Assembly: GCA_963920705.1 (NCBI GenBank)
Contig: OY987226.1
Coordinates: 12,464,501 to 12,528,500 of the forward strand
DNA length: 64,000 bases
Direction of reading: 5' to 3'
DNA from: Odiellus spinosus
Taxonomy: Eukaryota; Arthropoda; Arachnida; Opiliones; Phalangiidae
Position 1 is the first letter of the stretch; every line of letters starts with the position of its first letter. A program made the position numbers and the translations under genes. Below, piece after piece: positions 25,832 to 38,440 of this stretch. The notes beneath the pieces were generated by a model, which was given only the letters and a program-made list of their open reading frames with translations, ran no database searches and was not told the DNA's origin.

Positions 25832-26990
25832 GAAAATTAATTTCCTTACTTTTTAGGTAAGATTATTTTGAAAACATTTAATGTTGATAGCATAGGTCTA
25901 CTTATAAATAACAAACACTCATTTAACCTCGAAGTAGGTTGAATTATCAGATACAATATCGCAAAGATTGCATAAAAAGCTTAAAATAAAAACTGATTTA
26001 AATCGAAAAAATCTACAGCCCTGAATAAAAACAAGTTTTTTCTTGTGATTAGCAAATCTATAATAATAGAACGGTGAAGACAAATTTCACTTTTTGTTTA
26101 AATATAATACGTGTATTTCGATAGTCTATAATTTTCCAATCAATCAAACTTTCGATTATCTGAATTTTTGTATCATTAGATAGACGATTACGATTTCAGT
26201 CCAACCCCAATTGTTGAATATAAAATAAAATCAATAAAATATTTGAAATATATATAAATCAAGATAGAAATCCCACTGAAAATGAAAAAAGATTACACAT
26301 CCTAAGGCCGTATCGTATCTATAAAGGTCTCAATTAACCAAATTTTTAAATTGGGAAATTCGACGTATAAATTATTTAAATTCCGATTCTTGTATTTTAA
26401 TTTTTTCCCGGTAATAATAGAGTTTAAAATTTTCTAGGTTTCATTCTATGTCCGCTAAAGAACTTGCGAAACTTATCTGATGAATCGTTTTCAGTGTTCT
26501 TTAAAAATTCACGAAGAAAAAAAATGAATAATAATAATAATAATAAAATAAAAATTATTAAACTCTTGCTCCGAATAAATTTTAAAAAGAAAGTCCGTGA
26601 TGTTCTTTGAAGGAATATAGAATTGTAAGTAAATTATTATGTAAGCTTCAAGCGGCGAATTGATAGAAAATAATAGCGTGAAATCGTTTTACCCCCTCTC
26701 TAAAAATGCCCCCAATTCAAGCGAGTCGAGACCATAGTTCGTTGCAATTGGAATTATCTATAGAACATAGCTTTAAAATCAAGTTATCCTTATTAGATAG
26801 TCGAAATCCGATTGAAATTTCAATAAGAACACAAGATCCCCTTGAAATTAAGTGAAACTTAGGGTGGTGTGACTAAAACATACTTAAGGTAACTTGACGT
26901 ATACGTACACGTTTTTCATACAATTTCTTAATAATTTAGGAAATAGAACCTCTAGCAAGAACGTGTATACCCGAGGGCCCAGTCACTCAG
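25832..26990. other. No supported gene
   Basis: AT-rich DNA with an AAT microsatellite at about 26526-26545. I see no element or open segment worth calling. Confidence 0.5.
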
Positions 26991-27100
26991 CGTAATCGGT
27001 GTTCAGGCTGTATTTTTGACTGTACTAAAGTGATTGCGCGTAATCTGTACAATTACTGCCTTTGACAGTGCTAAAATTATTACGCGTAATCGGGGTACAG
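26991..27100 (-). repeat. Tandem copies of the ACGTAATC-ended repeat
   Basis: Two units plus a partial third are delimited by CGTAATC at 26991, about 27040 and about 27086. Read on the minus strand each unit runs from ACGCGCAATCACTTTAG through ACAGTC to CACCGATTACG, matching the dispersed copies at 28407, 50897 and 55398. Unit ends are near-palindromic (GATTACG/CGTAATC). Confidence 0.75.
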
Positions 27101-28406
27101 GGAATCTGAGAGCAAGTATCACCCCGTATATACCATATGAGGATATTAAATTATAAATAACAGAACCAACGTCATTGCAAGTGACGAAAAAAAACAGTAG
27201 TTCAGGTTTTAAGTATGATTTCGCAAGCGACCTTTTTTTAGTAATTATCTAGAAGTATTGGAAAAAAAAGGCTCCGAAACTATCTTGTTTTTCTCAAACT
27301 GTTTCCGAATTCATTAAATAATTTAAATTAAATTAAATAGCACTGTGAAAGCTATAGAATATATAGTGACCCTCTTCCCCGTATTTCTCCTCCCTCTAAA
27401 ATCATTCTGCTACTTATCGAAGTTGAATGTACTATAGATATAAAACTAAAGAAAAAAATAAAATTTAACTTTAAAAAATGTTAAAAGAAATTTTTCTACC
27501 AAGCTGAGATAGTCTTCGAGCTATAGGACTCTAGGACTCGGGGGGAGGGTAAAAATAAGGCACAGTATAAAATCTTTTTCCGAGTGTATAAGGACCTAGT
27601 TGAGTGTGTAAAATGCCCTTTTGCGCCAAGCTTAAATTATACGTTAGAGCGAGCCTCGCGCCAATGCCGAAAAAGGAAAAGTTTTTTGATGGTTAGAAAT
27701 TTTTATCGAAGCCAATATAAGGGGAACGTTACGGAATGGTATAAGACTGTCTTTTAGAAATAAACCCCTTCGTACCTTCTACTCTAATCGTCTTTAAAAA
27801 TTGGATAAGACAAAGGATAGGACGATATAAGTATAATATTAAAGTATATATCTATGGAGAGAAAAAGTTTTAAGTTTTCCCGAGGAAAATGAGGGGTAAA
27901 AAGTTAGTCGAAAATCATATTCTTTAAGTTTTAAGCCAAGTCGAGCTATTTCAGGATATATAAGATATGATAAAAACACGTGGTTTTTTGTTTTTTTGGT
28001 GTCTAAGAGAATATCTATTTTCAAACTCTTGTACTGGATTTAGATAATTTTTGGCGAAGGTATAGGATTACACCCTTAAGGATTATGACCGATTAGAAGA
28101 GTATTTCAAATTAATTTGATTGCGCTAGATTATTTTTTAAAATTTTGTTAATGTCTGGTAAGATTATTGTAACATTTTAATCAGTGCTAAATATTAAAAT
28201 TAAGCTTTTACTTATTTTTACCCTGTAAAAAACGGATTAACGAATTATTTAAATGATTAAAAAAGACGCATCCTGATTGGTCTAATGCTCTTATATACGA
28301 TTATCGAATACAATTCGAGTTAAATTCAAATGAATTAAATCGTTAAAAAATTATTCCAAAGTGTTTAATCGATTTCGTAACTGTTTACAGCCTTTGTTAA
28401 TACTAA
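27101..28406. other. No supported gene
   Basis: Unremarkable AT-rich sequence. A minus frame of 61 codons at 27839-28024 has no support. Confidence 0.5.
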
Positions 28407-28464
28407 ATACGTACTGAATTACGTAAACACTTGAGTACAGTCAAAGATAATCTTGTACACCGAG
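28407..28464 (+). repeat. Dispersed ACGTAATC-family copy
   Basis: ATACGTACTGAATTACGTAA, then CACTTGAGTACAGTC, then TTGTACACCGAG match the copies at 50897 and 55398 in order and spacing. Confidence 0.65.
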
Positions 28465-29399
28465 TACCCCCGGGGAGTGATCAGTCCCTCAAATTAATAT
28501 ACTAGTAAAAAAAGAATGTGGATTTATTTTTCAAATTTACTTTAATCCACATACACAACCTTATTATAGTCCGTTACCCCCTAATATTATTGATATTTTA
28601 ATAAGGAAAATGAACCAAACCAAGAGTGTAACTAGAAGATAAATATATTATTCCAATACTGGAAATATACCAGATGTTCCAAATACATGTAATAAAAACA
28701 AAGAAAAAGATAGGAATAGAGATCAGTTAAATCGACTGATGAACATTTTGTTCGCCAAAGGTTTGCAAAACTAATGAAAGCTAAAGCGTATTAACACAAT
28801 GTTAAACTTCGCGGGATTTAAAATAGTTTCGTTTAAAAAAAAATCACTCTTTATACAATCGGTTCGATGTATTTTATGTTATGGAGTTTCAAATCAACAA
28901 CCTACTCCCTTTTTCAGGCTTTTCTACTGTCCCCAATATTTCTTCATTAACTGGGATATGTCGAACGTTAACAGAGAGGGGTTGGCACACGCGATAAGGC
29001 CACCATGGACCCCCACGGAACCAAAAACGCGAAAAGATAACCCCTACGTACAGACAGACACTAGGGATTATCGTGCACCACTGCAGTGCCAAGAAATTGC
29101 ATCATGCTCCAACCCAAAAAAAAAACTTCTAGCTGACTCAAGTACGCCCGCTAAAGGGAAAGTCTTACTGACAAAAAAATTATTTTAACTTTTAAAATGA
29201 AAATGGTTGTTGAAAACTTCAAAAATTGTTAATTTATGGTATTAAAAAACTTAATTTCCAATTTTCATTGATGTTCCGAGTTTTTGGAGTAAAATTGTGT
29301 TTACGAGAAGCTACTTTATTTGTTTGTTTTTATCCGATGGGCAAAACATTTTGGCTTAATTTTAGCTTTAACAGGATTCATACAACATTTGGAAAACCT
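28465..29399. other. No supported gene
   Basis: A 129-codon plus frame at 28799-29188 has a Lys/Thr/Pro-rich second half but no recognisable domain or splice edges. It is left uncalled. Confidence 0.4.
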
Positions 29400-29575
29400 A
29401 TTTCCTTGATTTTTCAGTGAATATTCCCTGATATTTGTAGGTGCAACAAAGGTTTTGAAAAATTGTAACAAAAACTAAAAACCATTTTAGTGTCAGTAAA
29501 GTTTATGATTAAGTTTTCGTACTTGATAAATTTCCCTGACTTCTTGGTAACTTTCAAATTCCCTGTTTGAATGTT
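29400..29575 (+). repeat. Dispersed TTCCCTGA repeat fragment
   Basis: ATTCCCTGATATTT..AGGTGCA..AAGGTTT and then TTCCCTGACTT..AAATTCCCTG appear in the same order at 63105-63255 (TTTCCAGGTGCACCGAAGG, TTCCCTGACTT, AAATTCCCTGATATTTCC). The two regions are diverged copies of one dispersed repeat. Confidence 0.65.
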
Positions 29576-30512
29576 TAACCATATTTAATGTACTGTATTA
29601 TAAATAAAAATATTTAATCAGATTAATCTGAGGTTGTTAATTGAACAAGTGAACATCTTTGTCATGTTTTGGAAGTTATTTTGTTATTTTGAAGGTTTTT
29701 TTAATTATTTTTCTAAACTTTATTTACCGATAGGAAATTAACAGGTACATTTGACTTTTCGCCTGTTTGGCAGGGAAGTTAAATTAGGTGTAAAGTTATA
29801 AAAAGATAGCATATTACATTAATTTAATTGTGAGAGCTAGGTAACTGTGGTAATGGCGGCGTCCGTCGACAAAAGTGATCAAGAATCTATTGTTTCGAGT
29901 GTTTAAGTGCCCAATTAAGTACTTAAGAGGAATACCTAATTCAAGTCTCATCACGATCGAGACTAATGAGACTTGTCCCTTATAAGGGTGGTTAAATTCT
30001 CCGGCGTCGATATCGTCACGTTATTGCGTGGCAATGCTGGCCTGTCCCTTTCCTTACCTGTCCATCAAATATCGGGGTGACGGTTAAAACCCTGTGCTTA
30101 TTCTCTTCCCTTACAGCATAGCCCCTAGTCATTAGATAGTCGCTCCGTCACGAGAATTCTCTGACCCCCTCTCTCTCCAATTTAATCTTATAGTTCGTTC
30201 TAGCTTTCCCGTCACTTTCCCCAACGCGGCACTTCGCGTAGCCAAACTTTAACTCTCTCAACGCGCCTTACAATTTTAAAGGAACATCTAATAAGGGAGA
30301 CACGCGGGGCTATTTGGCCAAATAACATAGTGAGAGAGAGAAATGTAAAAACAGGACATCGCTTGTGTGGAAGAAAGTTTCGGAGGGAACGTAATAAGGT
30401 CTGTAGTTAAGTTTTTGAGTGTGTGACCGAGACCAGACAGTCCTCGGAGTTAAGAGAGAGATAGATAGTGAAAAACTTGATTGACAAGTTAACCCCGCTT
30501 CTAGTTGCGTCT
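29576..30512 (+). other. GC-richer stretch upstream of the candidate signal-peptide exon
   Basis: Relative to its surroundings, 29840-30512 is richer in CG dinucleotides. It contains a short ATG frame at about 29852 (MAASVDKSDQESIVSSV then stop) without a good donor. The stretch could hold the promoter and 5' untranslated region of the exon at 30513. I found no clear TATA box at the right distance. Confidence 0.25.
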
Positions 30513-30582
30513 ATGCAACGCGAGCTACTGATGACGCGAGAACTTTGGCTGGCATTAGGAATAATTGTAGTCATGTTCTATG
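30513..30582 (+). CDS. Candidate first coding exon encoding a signal peptide or anchor
   Basis: ATG at 30513, with a second in-frame ATG at 30531, reads MQRELL then MTRELWLALGIIVVMFYG. This is a short charged start followed by about 14 hydrophobic residues, the layout of a signal peptide or type II anchor. Unlike other hydrophobic frames in this window it is not produced by a pyrimidine run. The exon would end at TATG|GTAATT (GT at 30583-30584), leaving one base of a codon; unspliced, the frame stops five codons later. The product is unknown. A terminal segment at 56645-56988 can be entered in the matching phase. Confidence 0.35.
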
Positions 30583-31378
30583 GTAATTTATCACTAACTT
30601 GATTGCGTTGAATTTGAATTAAGGATGAGAAAAAATACGATAATAAAGGCAGAATGAACCCCGTTTAAAAAATAAATATTAAACTAGAAATTCATTTTTA
30701 AATTACAGCTTCCGGTCAACCTAATTTGAACCATTTTACTGTCATAATAACGACTATGGATCCTTGTTAAGCCTACTTGCCAAATTAAATTAATCTTTTC
30801 ATTTTTTTCTCGGAATGTATTTTTAACATTCACCTTTTGATCCCCTTCGAATTTAATTCGAATGGTCTCTTTGTCGTCTAGAAGTCTTAAGAAAAAATTC
30901 TTGTTTCTAGTGGTAAAATAATATCTTACTTAGGCTTGTATTTCTTAGAGCGGCTTTCAATCTGATGGGTAAAATACTTTTCTCGGATGATGGATTAAAT
31001 GGGGTTAATGTTATGCGAGACTTTTTAAAACTATAACTGTGGGATTTTGGTGTCATGATACGAAAAAAGTGGAGGTCAAATTTCCTCGGGTACCAATCTG
31101 TGTACTGTTTTTTTGAACTAGGGGGTTTAATTAGAACAATGTAATGTAAAGTTCTACTAATTTTCTCCCCGGGCTAAGTCGATAAACTAGTATTTTTTTG
31201 ATATAAATAAACGGTTTCAAGTTACCAAATTTTCATGTTTTAAAAATAAGGTCAAATGTTTCCAGCTGGGGTTAGATCTGTTTCTATGTCGTGACCTTCA
31301 ATAATCTATCATGTGGGCAATGGACAATAAAATATATACTTATGTTTAGCTTAACTTAGCCTAACTTCAAAATACTAC
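30583..31378. other. No supported gene; possible intron start
   Basis: AT-rich unique sequence after the donor at 30583. No further open segment with splice edges was found here. Confidence 0.4.
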
Positions 31379-31564
31379 TAAGCCTAATTAGAAACATGCG
31401 CTCATTGCTAAGCCTAATCAGAAACAACGCGTCCGTTGCTAAGCCTAATGAGAAACAACGCGTCCGTTGCTAATGAGAAACAACGCGTCCGTTGCTAAGC
31501 CTAATTAGAAACCATACGTCCATTGTTAAGCCTAATTAGAAACCATAAGTCCGATGCTAATTAA
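31379..31564 (+). repeat. Left arm of foldback-like structure: 31-bp repeats
   Basis: AAGCCTAATTAGAAAC-type units step at 31381, 31411, 31442, (one 25-bp unit), 31498 and 31529. The basic unit is 31 bp (one step 30 bp), with one unit that lost six bases. The other half of the unit is ACGCGTCCGTTGCT. The same unit occurs in reverse complement at 32158-32333. Confidence 0.92.
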
Positions 31565-32157
31565 TTTTAATGACAACCACCTATACTAATTAAAGGTATT
31601 ATAAAATACAGAAAATGTATCATTTTCTCCTTTACTCAAAATCACTAAAACATAAACAGGTATTTGCCTTGGAGTACTTGTGTACACATTTTTAAGTTTC
31701 TCGTTTTTTTTTTCTAATAATTATTTGTTCCCAAAATATTTTGTAAGACAACAGGTTATGGAAATCTGTTGTTAAGCCAATAACTTTGAATATGGTCTCG
31801 CTAAATCTGTTTTATTTAATAAATGAAAAAGGGTGGGAAGGTGGTATGAAATTTAAAATAATACACAGGTGGCATTAGTTCCCTATTTATTCGATAGGAT
31901 TCGTTGTTGGCCGGCCAAATAATATTTTTACCTGCCAAGTAGAGAACAGAGAGAGAGAGAGGGGGGTTGGGGTGTGTGGAGGACGCCATGGGGGAAATTT
32001 TATCCGCTACACGATATTTCGTAAGTCACGAATACACTTCTCTATTCAAATCCCAATTTCGTTTTTCGTTATTATCTTAATGGGAGAGTGAAATTGAACT
32101 TTAAACTTCACTTTTTCCATCATTCGGTTTGATTACAGCGGTACTTGATTTTAAAAC
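31565..32157. other. Spacer of the foldback-like structure
   Basis: About 593 bp separate the two inverted arrays. The spacer has a GA microsatellite at about 31945-31961 followed by a G run, and no open frame of note. There is no sign of a transposase. Confidence 0.6.
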
Positions 32158-32333
32158 ATTGGCTTAGCAACGGAAATATCGATCATTTCTAATTAGGCTT
32201 AGCAACAAACGTATGGTTTCTAATTAGGCTTAGCAACGAACGTATTGTCTCTAATTAAACTTACCGACGAAGGTATAATTTTTAATTAGGCTTAGCGACG
32301 AACGTTAGTGACGAGCGTATCGTTTCTAATTAC
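32158..32333 (-). repeat. Right arm of foldback-like structure: inverted 31-bp repeats
   Basis: Units starting GGCTTAGCAACGAACGTAT lie at 32161, 32196, 32227, 32258 and 32289. The steps are 35 and then three times 31. This is the reverse complement of the left-arm unit, so the two arrays could pair as long inverted arms. Confidence 0.9.
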
Positions 32334-34248
32334 CCATAGAATCGTTATCATCGAAGTTAATAGTTTTTTGGCACGCGTGATTGGTCAAATGAAATTTTCC
32401 TCGACTATTAAATGGCATAATTAAACTTTGTTAACCCTTTTTTAAGCCTAATCCTCGGTCAACACATTGAAATCATTACCAAATTTAACCAAAACTGAAA
32501 GAGGTTTTGGCCTTCCTTTAAACGTCGCTTTGAACTCGCGTTATGAACAAAAATCGACGTATTAATATTAGGGGCAAAGTAAAAAAAAAAAAAAAAACTA
32601 AAGAAATAATTACATCTTCGTTGATTAATACAAGAATATTCTGTGGTTCGGCCTCGGGGCCTCAAACATCGGTTCGCGGGCCTTCTTGTAAATTGATATA
32701 ATTACTGTACATAGTATCCAAAAAATGTTTTTCATTTCAAAGGTGTTTTCCAAGTATACGCCTAAAAAAACTTCGGTCCTAACTTTAAGTGGAATATGTT
32801 GAATAGAAACCATCTCGAGATCTATTCTGTGATGAGAATTGTACAGGACGAAGCTTTATTATGGAAATAACACCTTTCAGAAAAGGGCCAGTTGTTTTTT
32901 TACACCAGAATGAGAAATTTTACCGGTATGAAAAGAAGGAATTATTTAATTTTATTCCGAAAATGGTTAGCCCTATCAATCAATGTCTAAAAATTAAGTA
33001 TCGGTACGTCAAGTTCTTAGCAAAATTATATTTTAAATACATTTATTTATCTTAAGTATCGTATAGACTCGTATAGTGAATTTAATTACCAAAGATATTG
33101 TACTTTATTCAATAACGGTCGGTTTGGCAAAACCACTTTCATATTATTTGTGGTTTAACACTGTGTATTAATACGCCTTTGCTTGCAAGCGTTAGTTTCT
33201 AAACTAATCTTGTTTTCATAAAGTTTAGACGTGATTATTCTAATATCTCGACATGCTTTTCCTTGTATCAGTGAGTGTTAGAATAGTAAAAAAAACTCTT
33301 ATATAACAAATCGAAATACTTTTCCCTTGATTTGGCAGGTTGGAAAAACCCCAGTAATAACTAGTAGATTATTTAATTTATTCAAATTGATCCTTAGATG
33401 ACATTTCATAAACTTCGTCAAGGAAATAAAAAAATTCGCCACGATAATAAAAAAAAAAAAAAGCGACGAAAAAAAAAACGCCACAATAAAAAACCGCTAC
33501 GATAAATTAAAACGAATGCAATCGGCAAAAGTAACCTTGGTTCAAACTCTTAATTGCTTATACTTTTGATATCAACGTTTTTATAGTCTAATTAAAAAGT
33601 GTCCAATTACGAGAAAATTATTAGTATTTCTTGAGTTTTTTTTTATTGTAATCCGGTTCTCTGGTGCTAAGAGTGTACTAAATTAAAAAAAATGGTTCTT
33701 AATAACAAAGTCTATAATATCCTTTTTTTTTTTTTAATTTCAGATATTAAATCTTACGAAAAACAGGTCGTAGAATGAATCGTGGTTTTGATTCCCGACG
33801 TACTTATATTATCTCTTAGCCGCGCGTCAAGGTTAAAGAGGAAATCTCAAATTAAAAGGTAATTAAGAACCTTTTATTTTTTATTATTTATTTTTCCTAT
33901 CGTGGGTTTTTTGTTTGGAAATATTTTTTTTTAATTGAAATTTTTAACCAGAGGGGTTTTGTTTGCGAGTAAATTGCCCAGATAATTACGAAATTAAATC
34001 TCAATTTCAAAGGGGCACTCGCAATAATATATAATATTTACGCCTGAAGCTTAAAACGTGTTCGTTTAGAACTAACCCTAATGTTTGACCTATAGTATAT
34101 TCTATCTTGAATTGGTAATAATTAGGCCACGCCTCTTTTCTGAGAATTCAAATTTCTCTCGAAAACAATTGGGTCAAAACGAAGGTTTCAATTTGAGTTT
34201 GTGAGAAAACGGTTAAATATTTTTCGGCGCAATTTTGTAAAGACAGTG
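32334..34248. other. No supported gene; A-runs and one dispersed repeat
   Basis: Poly-A runs lie at about 32580-32597 and 33449-33461. A good copy of the AACACTGTGTATTAAT repeat lies at 33153-33220, including the downstream AACTAATCTTG block. Short frames at 32459-33055 have no support. Confidence 0.45.
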
Positions 34249-34537
34249 TTAAAGGGATAATGAAGTGGAAAATTAAGTTGATTCTGATTTTAAAAATAAG
34301 ACATTTGCGTAGTAAAACATTCAGAAAGTGTCTCTGAATTGTACAAAATCGGAAGCCTTCTGATTATAGCATTAATTTAAAGGAGAACCTCCGACTAATC
34401 AAAAGACGCCCCGCCATTGGCTTAGTAAAATCATGGCGACACGTAAAATCGATAAAAAAAAAAAAAAAAAGTATTTCATCTTCACCCAATTCATAAAAGT
34501 TTGAAATAAAAATATTTTGGTGACTATAGCCCTTTAA
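34249..34537. mobile_element. TTAAAGGG-ended inverted-repeat element (289 bp)
   Basis: The left end is TTAAAGGGATAATGAAG. The right end in reverse complement is TTAAAGGGCTATAGTCACC. The interior shares TGTCTCTGAATTGTACAAA (34329) and GAACCTCCG..AAAAGACGCC with the element at 38912-39284, in the same order, so these two are relatives. No frame. A 16-17 bp A-run lies inside. Confidence 0.7.
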
Positions 34538-36725
34538 AACATTGTATATTCATTCGTTAATGTTAATTAACTAACCCAGATCGTTAACTTATTATATTGA
34601 ACTAGAAAACCTGGTATAACTTTCAAAGTTTTTAAAAATTTATAAAAAATAATGTACAATATTTGATCAGAAGTTTCACAGACCTTTGAGAACACGTGGC
34701 CTCGAATTACGCCAATGTTACCCACTAGAGGGGATTAAATATACATGTATAATAGGCTCTGAATTTTGAACAGGCCTTCGTGTATAACCTTGTCTCCCTC
34801 CCATCCTCCTATTTTCATTATTACTGTCTCAAATATTGAAATGACAAGGAAAATGGTCAAGTCATATTTGCCTTTCTGACTTTTACCCCGCGCAAGTTTT
34901 TTCTTTCTATCCTAGCTGTCGAATAAATATTTTTTTCATATGGCTCCTAACCATGGTTGGCATAGCTTACAACCATATTGTATGTCACGTGGGGTGGATA
35001 AAATTCAGGGGGGTTAAAATATAGGGGTCCTAGAATCATGCTAGAACTGTACTAGAACATTTGGATAAAAAAAATTCCTCCTCCTCGAAAAAGGGAGTTT
35101 TGAAACTTTTTGAGATCCTGTCACCCTTCGAACCCACTTTTTTTTGTTAGTAACCTTTCTCTACGCCCCTGAAAATATCTTGGCACCCCTTATACGAGAG
35201 ATAAAGCCGAATTTATTTAAATAAGGGAGCGTGAGAGATAGATGGTAGAGAAGGTGTTGTGAAATACACCCATACTTGGCTTTCACCTAATTCCATATTT
35301 GATCATGAACGGATTAAGTTTAAAATCAAATTCAGTTTGCAGTAGATAAAAGTTGTAGATTCAATTCTATCTCTACGATTTTATTTAATAGAAATATATG
35401 GTAAAATAGTTTTGAACTTGGTAAAAGCTTAGATTGATACGACTGTACAATATGATATTCCGAATACAGATATGTTAAGGGAAGTGGATAAACATGATAC
35501 AAATTCGTTATCTCTACGCCTTGTTATTTATTCGCTATTTCTCGGGTTATAGCTTCAGATATTCCGTAAAAGAATCATACCATAGCTTAATAAAGTTAAA
35601 ATTAATTATTGAGATAAAAACAGCGAGCTTAGGATTACTAGGGTAACACCCTTATGTATAATCTGTATTCGTAATTGAATCGTGAACGAACGATAGCGTG
35701 CCTCCCACCCACACCGGTGGTGCCAGATTCGATTCCAGATGTCAAGATGTGACACCATGTCCCGTCGAAAAGAGGGGAGAATCCGTGGCGAAGAAAAAAC
35801 CCCAAAAAAAGAGGGCCAACGAGCTAAAATAGATGGCTCTGGTGACGTGATCGTTACAATATCAAGGAGGGATATGCCAAGATTTTTTCATAGACCATGA
35901 TATTTTTTTTTCTTCTGGCACACTGTCTTTCTGTCTTTTTGCTTTTCTATTAATTTGGTGTGAGAATGACTTCTAGACTTCTACAAGCCCGGGCTTCTAG
36001 TATTCATACACCCCCTTAATTGGCGTGCCCTTTTTATTTAAAGAAGTAAAAATCAAACGGCGGCAAACACTTCTCGCGAGCATTCTATTCTTTATCCTGT
36101 TTTTTCCAATTTTGACATTTCCGAAACATACAAGCCGATTGATGAGTTTATTACACTTTGTAGGTTTTAAAGAAATTTAAGAAGGAAAAAATGGTCTTGT
36201 CGAGCTACGTATTTGCAATCGGTTTTGTTTTGGGTTTAATGAACTAGTTAGGTTTTATGTGTTCTAAGATTTGAGATTTCTTTATGTGAATTTAATATTA
36301 ATGTTTAGAGTATCCAAAATATAGATTAAGTGCCCCGGATTATTATTTTAATCGGATTTAAGGATTTGATTTTTGATAATTCCCATTAACTTAGAAATGC
36401 AAATAATTTAAATTCAACTTAGCGTTCATATAGATAATGGTACTGACAATCATTGCCCTTATTAGATATCCAAGAACAGAAACGTTTTTCTTACCTGCAA
36501 ATAGAAAAAAAAGCAAAAACATTAATAACAGAATTTATTAACAAGATAATTAGTTGAATAAATCATTAATATATGTTTAATTATAACATTGCGAACTAAA
36601 ACTAAATTTTGAAAAACCAATCATTGATTCTCAGATTTCACTATTTATTTTGGCATAGTGCTTTGCAAACCCTGGAAATTTGCGAGCGAAACGAGCCTAG
36701 GTGGCACTGCGACGCTGATGCTTTT
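34538..36725. other. No supported gene
   Basis: AT-rich DNA with a GC-richer patch at 35690-35860 and a 12-bp palindrome AAGCCCGGGCTT at 35985-35996. Nothing assignable. Confidence 0.5.
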
Positions 36726-36792
36726 GTCGTCTGCTAAGGTGTTGAATCCTGTATGTGGCCATACTTTGACACCTTAGGTTTTCGACTACGAC
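36726..36792 (+). other. Possible RNA-forming hairpin
   Basis: CTAAGGTGT (36734-36742) pairs perfectly with ACACCTTAG (36769-36777). An inner GTATG/CATAC pair closes a TGGC loop, and an outer GTCGT/ACGAC extends the stem after mismatches. The size would suit a microRNA precursor, but internal loops are large and I recognise no known mature sequence. A chance palindrome is equally possible. Confidence 0.2.
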
Positions 36793-38408
36793 CGACAGGG
36801 CGGCGCGAAACTTATCTACTCTTTGTTTGCCTATATAACCACTCGGTTGAAAATATTTGGCAAACCAAAGTGAACTTTAAAATCCCTTTAAATGGACCCC
36901 CGTGAGTACCGCTGTAACAAACTTAAGGGCTTCATATTCCTTATATAGAATTCTTATTAAATAAAAATAGGAAAGTGAAAGACATTTCTAGAAATCCTGC
37001 AGTGAGAAGTTTCTCGATTCGAAACATTATAGGATATCCGCGAATGACTGCCTACGGGTCGATTTAAATCCGCTTTTTTTCAGTTCCGAGCTTTTGCTCA
37101 TAGATCCCCCCGAAACAGAAAGCGCGGGAAAGGGCCAAGAAGGCAGAACGAAGCTGTTAGCGGAACAGAACCGTACCACCCTCCTACACTTTTGCCTTTC
37201 AATCGAGTTCTTGAATATCTTTCGGGTTTCGCGGGATTCTACACTCTTCTCGGAGCCTCTATTTGCGCCTTCGGGACTTATAAAACCGAAATCTGGTGGT
37301 GCGCGCGGAACTGTTCCGGGATATTCCGCGGGTGTAAGGGGTGCGAGGCTCGGAGTAGGAGGGAAATAATGGCGCGAAAAGCATTGGCGCGTTCAAAGCG
37401 CAACATACACTGGAGAGCCTCGCGCGAGGGTCTCGTGGCGCCATTGAAGAGAAGGATGGAAAGATAGAAAGAGTATGTGTATAAAAGGAAGAGATAGAAA
37501 CATAAGGACAAGTCTCAGAAATTCTCGGAATTTTATACTGATGGATCGGGTTTGAAATAAGTCGGCCTTCAAACACTGGTTACTTATACTGGTTGTTCAA
37601 CGTCGACCGCTTATTTGGTATTGCTTTCCGTTAGTATCAAAGACTAGAACTTGTTTGTCCCAATATAAGTCATTTACCTCGTCTTTATAATCAAGATACA
37701 AACGGATGCCCCATTGGATAAGCAGAAAGATTTTTCTTTAGTGGTTTGTTCAATTATAAGTCTGATCTTAGTCATCAAAAGACCAATAGACGACCACACT
37801 AGATAAGCAGACGATGTCGACCATACAACCAGCACTGCCCAGCAAGAAATAAACAGGTATAGGACCTTGAAAAATGTGGGCGATTTTGATCCGAGTAAAT
37901 TTGACCAGAGGTTGGATACAAAAACCTTAGAAAAGACAAATTCACGTCTAAAAACCAGTTTTATAATGTCAATTTTAGCATCACTCACGCTCAAAGCGAT
38001 TCAAATAGTAGATTATATTTTTAAGAGTCTTTTCCTTTAAGGAATGGATAAGGAAGAGTTGGGTTTGGAGGGAAAAGATCCTCATGGTATTCCTGAAAAT
38101 TTTCTCTCCTCACACAAGTCCCTTCTCCGATTCTCTCTCTCTCTCGTTTCGTTACTCTAGCTCTGGCCCAAATCCCAACAGAGTCTTTGGAGGCGAAAAC
38201 GGTAAAGTGTAGAACCCTGTCAGAAATGGAGATTTTACCTCGGAGACTAATTTATAAAGTCAAAACTTTCCCCACTCTTCCGACGTTCCTCCTTTTCGTT
38301 GGCTTGACGCTGCTATCTCTCGGTTTTCTCCGGTTTATCCCCTTTTCGAAACCCCTTTTCCTCAATGTACATATATATAGCGAATTCTAAGGGTTAGCTA
38401 AGCCTCGG
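36793..38408. other. CpG-rich patch and uncalled frames
   Basis: 37094-37460 is clearly richer in CG and CGCG than its surroundings, giving frames on both strands. It contains GGCGCGAAAA (about 37371), an E2F-like site. It could be a promoter region, but no exon is secure. A frame at 38226-38390 would encode a basic start and one membrane span, but it lies in a pyrimidine-rich stretch that produces such residues by composition. Confidence 0.35.
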
Positions 38409-38440
38409 TGGCTCGGTGGTAGCCGGGCGGTATTCGAATC
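38409..38440 (+). repeat. Possible tRNA-derived SINE remnant
   Basis: TGGCTCGGTGGTAG resembles a pol III A box (TRGCNNAGTGG) and GGTATTCGAATC resembles a degraded B box. They lie only about 6 bp apart, so most of a tRNA-like body would have been deleted. Low confidence. Confidence 0.25.

Noticed and set aside
28799..29188. 129-codon plus frame
   Set aside because: The first half is AT-driven and the second half is Lys/Thr/Pro-rich with no family resemblance. No acceptor or donor delimits it.
38226..38390. 54-codon frame with basic start and one hydrophobic span
   Set aside because: It lies in a strongly pyrimidine-rich stretch, which produces Leu/Phe/Ser runs by composition. There is no good donor, and a stop follows.
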